Shown: positions 1 through 7,099, numbered from the stretch's first letter. The stretch is 10,028 bases of DNA from Yimella sp. (GCA_030150425.1 JASLFY010000199.1:1-10028), one strand, 5' to 3'. The notes: generated from the sequence alone by a model not told the origin. Numbers and translations are program-made.

Positions 1-815
1 AGCTCGCTCCAGGTGTCGCGGGCCAGCTGCGGGTAGGTGCCGGCCAGCGCGGGGTCGGTGAACAGGCGGTTGGCCAGCAACAGGGTGCGCTCGGCGGCGG
101 CGACGTCCTCGGGAGAGTCGCTGACCGGCGAGACCGGCTGCAGGTTCAGCGTGATGCCGAGCTGGTCGCCCGGGTGGGCGGCCTCGCGCATCGCCTGGAT
201 CGCCAAGCCGTGGCCGAGCATCAGGTGGTGCGCCGCCTGCAGCGCGCCCTCGCCCTCCTGGGCGCCCGGCGCATGCCGGCCCTCTGAGTAGCCGAGGATC
301 GCCGAGCAGAACGGCTCGTTCAGGGTGATCCAACGGTGCACCCGGTCGCCGAGGTGCTCGTGGACGATCGAGGCGTAGTCGGCGAAGCGGTACGCGGTGT
401 CCCGCGAGCGCCACCCGCCCAAGTCCTCCAGACCCTGCGGCAGGTCCCAGTGGTAGAGCGTGATCGCCGGTTCGATGCCGTTGCGCAGCAGCTCGTCGAT
501 GATCCGGTCGTAGAACTCCAGACCCTTCTGGTTCGCCGGGCCGGTGCCGTCCGCCTGGATCCGCGGCCACGCCAGCGACAGCCGGTACGAATCCACCTCG
601 AGCTGCTTCATCAGCGAGATGTCCTCGGGGTAGCGGTGGAAGTGGTCGCAGGCGACATCGCCGGTGTCGCCGTTCTCGACCTTCCCCGGGGTGTGGCTGA
701 AGGTGTCCCAGATCGACGGGCCGCGATCGTCCTCGTGCACCGCTCCCTCGATCTGGTAGGACGCGGCGGCCACGCCGAACTCGAATCCGGCCGGCAGGGT
801 GAATTTCTGGCTCAT
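1..815 (-). CDS. GH1 family beta-glycosidase (beta-glucosidase-like), C-terminus off the left edge
   Basis: The 271 visible residues are the N-terminal 55-60% of a GH1 (clan GH-A) retaining beta-glycosidase, typically about 450 residues. Visible family marks are the start FEFGVAAASYQIEGA with the subsite -1 glutamine (Q21), the SIWDTFSHTPGKV block (residues 34-46), YRLSLAWPRI (77-86), the His-Trp pair in YHWDLPQGL (121-129), and TLNEP (164-168), where E167 is the expected acid/base. The nucleophile glutamate (I/VTENG motif) lies beyond the edge. There is no signal peptide, so it should act in the cytoplasm on imported oligosaccharides. The ATG overlaps the preceding glycosidase stop as ATGA, and the upstream ribosome site is weak, which suggests translational coupling. 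GH1 members include beta-glucosidases, beta-galactosidases and beta-mannosidases, and sequence does not decide between these. Family assignment is secure; substrate is inferred from context. Confidence 0.96.
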   Translation of the reverse strand, partial: MSQKFTLPAGFEFGVAAASYQIEGAVHEDDRGPSIWDTFSHTPGKVENGDTGDVACDHFHRYPEDISLMKQLEVDSYRLSLAWPRIQADGTGPANQKGLEFYDRIIDELLRNGIEPAITLYHWDLPQGLEDLGGWRSRDTAYRFADYASIVHEHLGDRVHRWITLNEPFCSAILGYSEGRHAPGAQEGEGALQAAHHLMLGHGLAIQAMREAAHPGDQLGITLNLQPVSPVSDSPEDVAAAERTLLLANRLFTDPALAGTYPQLARDTWSE

Positions 816-2716
816 CGATCGCTGCTTTCTTCCAGAACCTGGATGGCGAAGGGGCCGAGCTGCAGGCTGCGGCCGTTGCGGGAGACGTGAACTGTGTCGT
901 TCGAGGCATTGCAGATCCACACGAACCGGACGCCGTCGTCGCGTTCGAGAGCGTCCACGAACACCCGGGGGTCGTCGACGTGCAGGGACCGGTCGGTCCC
1001 CGCCTCGACGGCCAGGGCGCGGTAGAGCTGCCAGGTCGGTTCGGGGTTGGCGCGCGCCCGGCGGGCCGCGAAGTACTCCAGCGGCACCGCGGACAGCACC
1101 GCCTGGCCGGAACCGATCCGATGACGGGTCAGCACTGCGTTGCCGTGCTGGTCGGTGCCGATGACCTCGGCGCCGATCGACTCGATCGGCAGCCGCGCCC
1201 GACCGTCCGGTCCACCGGCCGCCGGAACGTCCAGCACCGTGCCGACCGCGAGGTCGCCGAGGGCGGCGTCGACCGACACCTCCACGACGTCGTCGGTGAT
1301 CGGATCGACCATGCCGTAGCGCAACCCGTGGCGTACGCCGAAGGTCTCCTCCAGCCCGGTCCACCACGGACCGCGCTGCACCGGGCAGTCGCCGAGGCCG
1401 TACGACGCGTACACCGTCGCACCGGCCTGCGCCAGCTCCCGCAGCCGGCGCCAGGTCGGCGCGGTCAGCGCCTTCACCGACGGCACGATCACCAGGGAGG
1501 TGCCGTCGGGGTCGTCGTCGAGTTCGCGGGCGAACCGCACGCGCAGGTCCGCCTCGCGGGCCGCGACGTACGCCTGCTCCAGCGCGGCGACGATGTCCCG
1601 CCGCTCCTGTACGTCGAAGGTGAACTTCTCCGGACCGTCCAGGTAGGCCGGCACCAGGATCGTCGCGTCGGCCGGGAGCCGCTCGCAGCGCGCGAGGTCG
1701 ACCCGGTCGAGCACCTTGCGGAACTCGGCCATCTCGACCAGCTGGGGCTTGGGCGTTCCGTCGACCCTGGTGAGCCCGAAGTGCAGCTCGAACGCGTGGT
1801 GTCGGTACGGGTCCTGACCCTCGAGATTGTCGAAGTCGGTGTTGTTCCAGGCGATCCAGCCGGTCGCGCCGCCGAGCAGCGAGAGGTGCAGCACCTGCCG
1901 GTAGTACTGCGCGGCGTGGTCGTCGGACGCGAAGTCGGAGGTGACGCCGAACTCCTCCAGCACCACCGGCTGCCCGGTGACCGCCGACAGTTCGCAGACG
2001 AAGGCCGCCTTGAGGTGGGAGCGGACGACGTCGTTCTCCATCCGGTAGACGTGCGGCCCGACGAAGTCGGTCATCGGGGCGAGGTCACGGATCGAGTAGC
2101 CGTTGTCCTCCCCCGTGGTCTCCACGCCCCAGGCGCCGTCACCGATCGACACCGGCCCCCGGCCACCGCCCGCGCGGACGGCCTGCACCATCAGCTCCGC
2201 CCAGGCGGAGACGTCGGCGCGGGTGCCGTTGCCGGCGTAGATCGGCATCTCGTTCGAGATCAGCCACCCCGCGATCGCCGGGTGGTCGGCGAACCGGGCC
2301 GTCAACGTACGGATGTACCAGGCCTGCCGGGCGACCAACCAGGTGTCGGTGTAGAGGTCGCGGTCTCCGCGCCAGGACGGGCTCCAGTTCTCCCCCGACA
2401 TGTGGCCGACCAGGAACGTCGGGATGGTCTGCATCCCGGCGGCGGTGTGACGGTCCAGGAAGTCGGCGAACCGGTCCAGTACGTCCTCGTCGAGCCGGTC
2501 CGGCTCGGGCATGGTGTGCGGCCAGAAGAAGAACGACCGGGTGACGTCGAGACCGTGCTCGGCGAGCACCGCGAGCTCCTGCGCGACGACGTCGCCGTCG
2601 TACGACTGCCACATGAACGGACCGCCGGCGCGGGACCAGAAGTTCGCCCCGAGCCAGGTCTTCGGCGCGTCGTCCGGTCCGGTGACCTTCGCGAACGGCC
2701 GTGGCACCGCGGTCAC
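812..2716 (-). CDS. GH5-like (clan GH-A) glycosidase with C-terminal amidotransferase-like domain; possible beta-mannosidase
   Basis: This 634-residue protein begins with a GH-A barrel (about residues 20-340). WLISNEMP gives the acid/base E156 and VVLEEFG the nucleophile E255; other GH5-type marks are the conserved arginine R60, the His-x-Tyr of GPHVYRM (H222, Y224) and W290. Residues about 350-500 include a stretch, SLVIVPSVKALT followed by AQAGATVYASYG, that resembles the glutamine-amidotransferase-fold middle domain of GH42 enzymes. The rest looks like a beta-sandwich. No signal peptide is visible, so it is cytoplasmic. The overall look recalls subfamily GH5_18, which includes bifidobacterial beta-mannosidases acting on the Man-beta-1,4-GlcNAc core; that subfamily call is from memory and tentative. 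The GTG start overlaps the upstream permease stop as GTGA. The reading frame stays open upstream to 3421, but that stretch is antisense-type noise under the permease gene. GTG at 2707 is an alternative start. Confidence 0.9.
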   Translation of the reverse strand: MTAVPRPFAKVTGPDDAPKTWLGANFWSRAGGPFMWQSYDGDVVAQELAVLAEHGLDVTRSFFFWPHTMPEPDRLDEDVLDRFADFLDRHTAAGMQTIPTFLVGHMSGENWSPSWRGDRDLYTDTWLVARQAWYIRTLTARFADHPAIAGWLISNEMPIYAGNGTRADVSAWAELMVQAVRAGGGRGPVSIGDGAWGVETTGEDNGYSIRDLAPMTDFVGPHVYRMENDVVRSHLKAAFVCELSAVTGQPVVLEEFGVTSDFASDDHAAQYYRQVLHLSLLGGATGWIAWNNTDFDNLEGQDPYRHHAFELHFGLTRVDGTPKPQLVEMAEFRKVLDRVDLARCERLPADATILVPAYLDGPEKFTFDVQERRDIVAALEQAYVAAREADLRVRFARELDDDPDGTSLVIVPSVKALTAPTWRRLRELAQAGATVYASYGLGDCPVQRGPWWTGLEETFGVRHGLRYGMVDPITDDVVEVSVDAALGDLAVGTVLDVPAAGGPDGRARLPIESIGAEVIGTDQHGNAVLTRHRIGSGQAVLSAVPLEYFAARRARANPEPTWQLYRALAVEAGTDRSLHVDDPRVFVDALERDDGVRFVWICNASNDTVHVSRNGRSLQLGPFAIQVLEESSDR

Positions 2717-3555
2717 TTCACGGCTCCCGCGGTCAGGCCGGCCACCAGGTAGCGCTGCAGCAGCAGGAACGCGATGACCACCGGGACGCTGACCACCAGG
2801 GAGGCGGCCATGACCTGGTTCCAGTAGACGTTGATCGCGGTGGAGTAGTTCTGCAACCCGATGGACAGCGTCTTGCTGGAATCGTTGGTCATCTGCGAGG
2901 CGAACAACACCTCGCCCCAGGACGTCATGAACGAGTAGACGGCGACGGCGATGACACCGGGGCGCGCGGCGGGCAGCACGATGCGCAGCAGCGCACCGAC
3001 CGAGGAACAGCCGTCGACCCGGGCGGCCTCGTCGAGGTCGCGCGGGATGCCGTCGAAGTAGCCGGCCAACATCCAGATCGAGAACGGCAGCGAGAACGTC
3101 AGGTAGGTGACGATCAGGCCCGTACGGGTCTGGTAGAAGACGGTCGTTCCGAGCACCTTGTCGAGGTTGACGAAGATCAGGAACAGCGGCAGCAGGAACA
3201 GGATCCCGGGGAACATCTGCGTCGACAGCACCGCGCCGGTGAACAGCTTGCGGCCGCGGAAGCGGTACCGCGAGACGGCGTAGCCGGCGAAGATCGCCAC
3301 GATCACGCTCAGCACCGTCGAGATCGAGCAGACGATCAGGCTGTTGGCGAAGTAGTGGCCCAGCGGGACGGTGTGCCAGATGTCGACGAACGGCCGCCAG
3401 GTCGGATGACTCGGCCACCACTCGAACGCACCCTGCACGTCACCGAGCGGCTTCACCGCGCCGGTGAACAGGACGTACAGCGGTACGACCGTGAAGATCG
3501 TCAGGAACGTCAGGACGACGACGCGGAAGACCTTGAAGGACAACGGTTCACGCAC
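2713..3555 (-). CDS. Carbohydrate ABC transporter permease, MalG type (CUT1)
   Basis: A 280-residue inner-membrane permease with about six transmembrane segments (roughly residues 9-31, 70-95, 107-130, 146-167, 198-220, 248-270). The cytoplasmic EAA loop that docks the ATPase is intact: DLDEAARVDG at 173-182 followed by RIVLP at 191-195, matching EAA-G-nine residues-I-LP. The N-terminal pattern, with a periplasmic loop carrying WWPSHPTW after the first segment, is typical of the MalG branch of CUT1 sugar transporters. The start is GTG, lying 8 bases inside the MalF-type gene upstream, and the stop overlaps the next gene as GTGA, so translation is probably coupled on both sides. It should form a heterodimer with the neighbouring permease. 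No ATP-binding subunit is encoded here. Confidence 0.96.
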   Translation of the reverse strand: MREPLSFKVFRVVVLTFLTIFTVVPLYVLFTGAVKPLGDVQGAFEWWPSHPTWRPFVDIWHTVPLGHYFANSLIVCSISTVLSVIVAIFAGYAVSRYRFRGRKLFTGAVLSTQMFPGILFLLPLFLIFVNLDKVLGTTVFYQTRTGLIVTYLTFSLPFSIWMLAGYFDGIPRDLDEAARVDGCSSVGALLRIVLPAARPGVIAVAVYSFMTSWGEVLFASQMTNDSSKTLSIGLQNYSTAINVYWNQVMAASLVVSVPVVIAFLLLQRYLVAGLTAGAVK

Positions 3556-4477
3556 GGCGGCTCCTCCGGTTGACCACGAGCAGGTAGAGGCCGGTGACGA
3601 CCAGCAGGAACAGCAGCAGCAGCACCGACATGGCGGCGCCGAAGCCGAAGTTCCAGTTCACGAACGAGGTGCCGTAGATGTGGATCGACACCAGGTCGGC
3701 CGACTTCGGCGGCTGCGCACCGAACAGCACGAACGGGGTGTTGAAGTCGTTGAAGGTCCACAGAAACAACATCAGGACCAGCACCACGTTGACCGGGCGC
3801 AGAGTCGGCAGGGTGATGTGGCGGATCTGCTGCCAGTAGCCCGCACCGTCGACCGACGCGGCGTCGTAGACGTCGTCCGGGATGTTCTGCAGTCCGGCCA
3901 GCAGCATCAGGAAGGCGAACGGCCAGGACCGCCAGATCGCGACGATCGTCATCGAGAAGAAGGCGTTGTTGCCGATCAGCCAGAACGACTGGCCGTCGGT
4001 GAGGTGCAGCTGCTGCAGCACGTGGTTCACCAGGCCGTTGTCGCGCTGGAACATGAAGCTCCAGGTCATGATGCCGGCGTAGATCGGCATGGCGTACGGC
4101 ACCAGGAACAGGGTGCGGAAGAAGCCGCGGCCGCGGAACTTGCGGTGCAGCACCAGCGCGGCCGACATCCCGAAGAACCAGGCGAAGCCGACCACGAGCA
4201 CGGTGTAGATCAGCGTGATCTCGAAGGAGTGGAGAAGGCTGCTGCCGAGCGGACCGTTGAAGTCCAGCGCCAGCTTGTAGCCCGACAGTCCGGCGTACGG
4301 CGCCGCCGACCAGTTCGCGATGTAGAACTGCGTCAGCTGAACGAAGGACATCCAGACCCCGACGAGCATCGGGATGATGTGGATCAGCAGCTCCAGGAGA
4401 ACAGCCGGGAGGATCATCAGCCACGGCGTGATGTTCCGTCCCGACCGTCCCCCGGAGCGTCGGGGAAGCACCGACAT
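3548..4477 (-). CDS. Carbohydrate ABC transporter permease, MalF type (CUT1)
   Basis: A 309-residue permease with a basic N-terminal tail (PRRSGGRSGR) and six predicted membrane segments (about residues 19-43, 86-110, 121-143, 172-196, 228-252, 281-302). The EAA loop is DVYDAASVDG (202-211) followed by HITLP (220-224); aspartate replaces the usual glutamate at position 205, a common conservative variant in MalF-type partners. It pairs with the MalG-type permease downstream, whose start it overlaps by 8 bases. Its ATG shares one base with the stop of the binding-protein gene (TGATG). This order, binding protein then MalF type then MalG type, is the standard one in actinobacterial CUT1 operons such as cebEFG. 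Confidence 0.96.
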   Translation of the reverse strand: MSVLPRRSGGRSGRNITPWLMILPAVLLELLIHIIPMLVGVWMSFVQLTQFYIANWSAAPYAGLSGYKLALDFNGPLGSSLLHSFEITLIYTVLVVGFAWFFGMSAALVLHRKFRGRGFFRTLFLVPYAMPIYAGIMTWSFMFQRDNGLVNHVLQQLHLTDGQSFWLIGNNAFFSMTIVAIWRSWPFAFLMLLAGLQNIPDDVYDAASVDGAGYWQQIRHITLPTLRPVNVVLVLMLFLWTFNDFNTPFVLFGAQPPKSADLVSIHIYGTSFVNWNFGFGAAMSVLLLLFLLVVTGLYLLVVNRRSRRA

Positions 4478-5799
4478 CAGCCGGCGGCGCCCATCTTGTC
4501 CTGCGCAGCCTGCAGCGCGGCCTTGATGTCGGCGTCGGTCGGTGCCTTGCCGCTCGCCGCCTGGGCGAGGAGCTGGTTGACCGCGTTGCCGACGTTGGTC
4601 TCGTACGACGATTCCGCCGCGACCAGCGGCAGCGGCACGGACCGGTTGGCGAGGACGCCGGCGAAGACATCGGCCTCGTCCTTGTTGTCGGTGAAGTTCA
4701 CCGTGCCGCCCTTGACCACCGGCAGTGCGGTGAACGGCTTGTCGAGGATGGCCTGCTCCTCCTTGCTGGTCAGGAACTTCACCAGCTGCAGGGAGGCGTC
4801 CTTGTTCTTGGTGTTCTTGAACACCGACAGGTTGATACCGGCGACGAAGCTGGCGGTGTTCTTCTTTGCACCGCTCGGCGCCGGGATCGGCACGACGCCG
4901 TAGTCGCTGGACTTCATGCCGTCGGCCTGCAGCGTGTTGTCGGCGTTGTTCTGGCTCATCAGCATCGCGGCCTTGCCCTTGGCGAAGTCACCGGGAGCCT
5001 CGGGGCCATTCTTGTACTGGACGCTGCTCTTGTTGACGACGCCGCCGCTCATCAGGTCGACGTACTGCTTGACGCCCGCGACCATGCCCGGCGAGGTGAA
5101 GTTCGGCTTGCCGTTGCTGTCGAACGGGTCGGCGCCCTGCTGCTGGCCGAAGATGAAGGCGAAGTGGACGCTCTCGGTGTAGCTGCCGCCCTCCATCGCC
5201 ATCCCGTAGGTGCCCTTGCTCGGGTCGGTCAGCTTCTTGCTGGCCGCCTGCAGGTCCTCCCACGTCTTCGGCGGCTGCAGGCCGGCGTCGGCGAACATCT
5301 TCTTGTTGTAGTAGAGGCCGTAGACGAGGCCGTACAGCGGCACGGAGGTCGGGTCCTGACCCTTCATGCCCGAGGTGGCGAACGAGGCGTCGACGAACTT
5401 GTCCTTGCCGCCGATCGCGTCGAGCGCGCTCTTGTCGAACGGCAGGAAGGCGCCGGTGGCCTGCAGCGAGGCGGCCCAGGTGTTGCCGATGTTCAGGACG
5501 TCGGGGCCCTGCCCACTGGTGGTCGCGGCGAGGATCTTGTTGAGCAGGTCGGGCCAACCGATGACCTGCAGGTTCACCTTCACCCCGGTCTGCTTGGTGA
5601 ACTTCGCCAGCTCCGGCTCGAGCACCTTCTTGTCGGCCGCGAGGTCCGGGCCCTGGTTGCTCGCCCAGTAGGTGATGGTCTTCGAGCCACCGCCGCCCCC
5701 ACCCGACGAGTCACTGCTGTTGTTGCTTCCTCCACCACAACCCGCCACTGCGACCAGCGCCGAGGCGGCCAGGACAGCGGGAACCACGCGACGCTTCAC
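4477..5799 (-). CDS. Family 1 extracellular solute-binding lipoprotein of a sugar ABC transporter
   Basis: A 440-residue lipoprotein that captures sugar outside the cell and delivers it to the two permeases. The chosen GTG start gives a compact lipoprotein signal peptide, VKRRVV plus a hydrophobic core, with lipobox VAGC and lipid-bearing Cys21, then a Gly/Ser/Asn-rich linker (residues 22-39). This GTG is preceded by GGAGG with 5-base spacing. The longer frame to an ATG at 5856 would put about 19 unrelated residues ahead of the signal peptide and read through the leader. Family 1 binding-protein marks include TITYWAS at the mature start, GPDVLNIGNTW, and YYNKKMFADAGL followed by PKTWEDL. A run of Trp, Tyr and Phe through the middle is normal for sugar binding. 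It is the first gene of the uptake transcript and the likely target of the LacI regulator. The ligand cannot be named from sequence. Confidence 0.95.
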   Translation of the reverse strand: MKRRVVPAVLAASALVAVAGCGGGSNNSSDSSGGGGGGSKTITYWASNQGPDLAADKKVLEPELAKFTKQTGVKVNLQVIGWPDLLNKILAATTSGQGPDVLNIGNTWAASLQATGAFLPFDKSALDAIGGKDKFVDASFATSGMKGQDPTSVPLYGLVYGLYYNKKMFADAGLQPPKTWEDLQAASKKLTDPSKGTYGMAMEGGSYTESVHFAFIFGQQQGADPFDSNGKPNFTSPGMVAGVKQYVDLMSGGVVNKSSVQYKNGPEAPGDFAKGKAAMLMSQNNADNTLQADGMKSSDYGVVPIPAPSGAKKNTASFVAGINLSVFKNTKNKDASLQLVKFLTSKEEQAILDKPFTALPVVKGGTVNFTDNKDEADVFAGVLANRSVPLPLVAAESSYETNVGNAVNQLLAQAASGKAPTDADIKAALQAAQDKMGAAG

Positions 5800-5804
5800 G
5801 GGGA

Positions 5805-5809
5805 CCTCC
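5805..5809 (-). promoter_or_regulatory. Ribosome binding site deciding the binding-protein start
   Basis: On the minus strand GGAGG is followed by TCCCC and then GTG. This is the strongest ribosome site in the leader and fixes the start at 5799 rather than at the in-frame ATG at 5856. Confidence 0.8.
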
Positions 5810-5861
5810 AGAAAGGTGTTCGAGCCCGGTCCGATCGGCCGGGTGACCCACATCACATCAC

Positions 5862-5876
5862 TTACACGGTTCAGTT
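5862..5876 (-). promoter_or_regulatory. Candidate LacI-family operator, proximal site
   Basis: The plus-strand text is TTACACGGTTCAGTT. Its right half, GGTTCAGTT (AACTGAACC on the minus strand), is identical to the same half of the distal site centred 37 bp away. It has the central CG expected of LacI-family operators, but the left half is imperfect. It sits about 60 bp upstream of the binding-protein start, where bound repressor could block transcription. Confidence 0.5.
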
Positions 5877-5898
5877 ACCAGTGTCCGTTATCGTTTCG

Positions 5899-5913
5899 TT
5901 AACCGGTTCAGTT
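5899..5913 (-). promoter_or_regulatory. Candidate LacI-family operator, distal site
   Basis: The plus-strand text is TTAACCGGTTCAGTT. The core AACCGGTT (5901-5908) is a perfect 8-bp palindrome with a CG centre, and the 12-bp extension TTAACCGGTTCA matches its own reverse complement at 10 of 12 positions. It repeats the AACTGAACC half-site of the proximal site. The regulator gene immediately upstream makes this the best operator candidate in the window. A weak promoter could overlap it on the minus strand (TTAACG at 5902-5897, 17-bp gap, GGTAAC at 5879-5874), but neither hexamer is close to consensus. Confidence 0.55.
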
Positions 5914-5932
5914 GACAGAGGACAAGGCCCCT

Positions 5933-5956
5933 GGAACGGCGCCCGGAACGGTGCCC
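5933..5956. repeat. 12-bp tandem direct repeat after the regulator stop codon
   Basis: GGAACGGCGCCC is followed at once by GGAACGGTGCCC, two copies differing at one base, directly abutting the stop codon of the LacI-family gene. No function is evident. It lacks the hairpin and T-tract of an intrinsic terminator, so the regulator could be co-transcribed with the genes downstream. Confidence 0.6.
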
Positions 5957-6979
5957 TCAGGCCGGCGCGAGTCCGGTGCTCTGCCGCACCTGCAGGCTGG
6001 ACGGCGACACCGGCACCCGCCCGCGGTTGTTGCCGCCGATCAGATCGAGCAGCACGTCGGCCGCGAGCCGACCGAAGGCCGGGGTGTCGCGCCCCAGCGC
6101 GGTGAGCGACGGATGCACCAACCGGGCGACCTCGGAGTCGTCCCAGCTGACGACCGAGATGTCGCGCGGCACCTGCAGCCCGAACTCGCGCGCCGCGGCG
6201 ATGCCCTCGAGCGTCATGTGTTCGCTGCCGAAGACGAGGGCGGTCGGGGCGTCGTCACCGGCGAGCAACCGCCGGGTGACCGCCGCCGTCTCCGGACCGG
6301 TGTACGTGGCCGGCACGCTCTGCGCCGTCATGCCGAGCTTGCGCGCGGCCGCCAGGACACCTCGCGAACGACCGCGCTCGTGGACGAACTCGCGTGGGCC
6401 GCCGATGTGCGCGATGTGTCGGTGGCCGAGTTCGTGCAGGTGGCGCACCACGAGCGCGGCGTCACCGGCGTGGTCGCTCCACAGCATCGGCAGCGTCGCG
6501 CCCTTCACCGGGCCACCGAGCAGCACCGCCGGCAACCCGATCCGGGACACCGCCGTGATGCGGGGGTCGCCGTGGCGTTCGTCCATCAGGATCGCGCCGT
6601 CGATGCGCCCCTCCCCCCACCACGCCTCGTAGATCGCGGTCTCGGCGGACACGTCGGCGCCGGTCACACGCAGCAGGAGGCTGTAGCCGCGCTCGGCGAG
6701 CGAGCTCTCCACGCCGGCCAGGAACCGCATGAAGAAGGTCTCCACCGTCAGCAGCTCCGGCGGACGGGACAGGATCAGCCCGATGACACCCGTTCCGGAG
6801 CCCGAGAGGGCGCGGGCGCTCGCACTCGGGTGCCAGCCGAGCTGTTCGGCCAGGGCCAACACATTCCGCCGGGTGTCCGCCGCGACGCCGGGCCGGCCGT
6901 TGAGGGCGTACGACACCGCAGCCTTGGAGATGCCGAGCTGGCGGGCGATGTCGCCCATCGTCGCGCGCCGTGCGGTCAT
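5957..6979 (-). CDS. LacI-family transcriptional regulator
   Basis: A 340-residue regulator. The N-terminal helix-turn-helix reads TMGDIARQLGISKAAVSYALNG (about residues 7-28), followed by the third helix VAADTRRNVLALAEQLGW and the hinge region HPSASARALSG that inserts into the operator minor groove. Residues about 64-340 are the periplasmic-binding-protein-like sugar-sensing and dimerisation domain, with typical segments GVIGLI, DGAILMDER, LVFGSEHMTLEG and ISVVSWDDSE. The ATG at 6979 is preceded by GGAGG with 6-base spacing; an upstream in-frame start at 7009 lacks such a site and would add 10 residues over the likely promoter. It lies 157 bp upstream of the binding-protein gene on the same strand, so it probably represses the uptake operon until a sugar effector binds. 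The context resembles cebR-cebEFG, but I see no CebR-type box (TGGGAGCGCTCCCA) here. Confidence 0.96.
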   Translation of the reverse strand: MTARRATMGDIARQLGISKAAVSYALNGRPGVAADTRRNVLALAEQLGWHPSASARALSGSGTGVIGLILSRPPELLTVETFFMRFLAGVESSLAERGYSLLLRVTGADVSAETAIYEAWWGEGRIDGAILMDERHGDPRITAVSRIGLPAVLLGGPVKGATLPMLWSDHAGDAALVVRHLHELGHRHIAHIGGPREFVHERGRSRGVLAAARKLGMTAQSVPATYTGPETAAVTRRLLAGDDAPTALVFGSEHMTLEGIAAAREFGLQVPRDISVVSWDDSEVARLVHPSLTALGRDTPAFGRLAADVLLDLIGGNNRGRVPVSPSSLQVRQSTGLAPA

Positions 6980-6985
6980 CTCGTG

Positions 6986-6990
6986 CCTCC
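6986..6990 (-). promoter_or_regulatory. Ribosome binding site of the LacI-family gene
   Basis: GGAGG on the minus strand, then CACGAG and the ATG at 6979. This supports the shorter start. Confidence 0.75.
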
Positions 6991-7009
6991 CGGATGTGGA
7001 ATGCAGCAC

Positions 7010-7015
7010 ACTCTA
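7010..7015 (-). promoter_or_regulatory. Possible -10 element for the LacI-family gene
   Basis: TAGAGT on the minus strand fits the TAnnnT pattern of actinobacterial -10 elements and lies about 30 bases upstream of the regulator ATG. No good -35 hexamer is present at 17-18 bp, so this is a weak call. Confidence 0.35.
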
Positions 7016-7066
7016 CTTATTCCGTTAAGGCACACCAGGGCTGCCCGCGGATTGTCGAGCGGCGTC

Positions 7067-7081
7067 GGCTCGGCGCGAGCC
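7067..7081 (+). other. Small perfect hairpin ahead of the adenosyltransferase gene
   Basis: GGCTCG, loop GCG, CGAGCC: a 6-bp perfect stem ending 18 bases before the ATG at 7100. It could fold in the leader or be a protein-binding palindrome. In GC-rich DNA such stems also arise by chance. The 120-bp gap is too short for a full cobalamin riboswitch. Confidence 0.35.
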
Positions 7082-7099
7082 CCGTGCGACGATTCCCCC

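Noticed and set aside
887..2752. Long open frame on the plus strand opposite the GH5-like gene
   Set aside because: It is antisense to a gene with clear catalytic motifs. Its product is rich in Arg, Val, Gly, Asp and His and low in family-like motifs, as expected for GC-rich shadow frames.
3510..4670. Minus-strand frame across the permease and the end of the binding protein
   Set aside because: It overlaps two well-supported genes in another frame, and its Arg/Pro/Ala-rich product has no family resemblance.
2701..4903. Long plus-strand open frames opposite the permeases and binding protein
   Set aside because: The products are dominated by Gln, Arg, Asp, Glu and His without recognisable domains, and they are complementary to well-supported genes.
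5800..5856. N-terminal extension of the binding protein from an ATG at 5856
   Set aside because: The GTG at 5799 has a strong ribosome site and gives an immediate lipoprotein signal peptide; the extension would bury that signal inside the protein.
5912..5917. TTGACA on the plus strand as a -35 element
   Set aside because: No plus-strand gene follows, since the next kilobase is the antisense of the LacI-family gene, and the motif overlaps the operator half-site by chance.
7018..7029. Possible autoregulatory operator (TTATTCCGTTAA) upstream of the LacI-family gene
   Set aside because: It has a CG near its centre but is not palindromic and does not share the AACTGAACC half-site, so the resemblance is too weak to call.
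5912..7099. Plus-strand frame running into the adenosyltransferase, suggesting a 598-residue protein
   Set aside because: The first two-thirds is antisense to the LacI-family gene and has no domain. Adenosyltransferase similarity begins at the ATG at 7100.
6980..7099. Cobalamin riboswitch ahead of the adenosyltransferase
   Set aside because: The gap is only 120 bp and shared with a divergent promoter. I see no B12-box-like sequence, and the element is normally about 200 nt.
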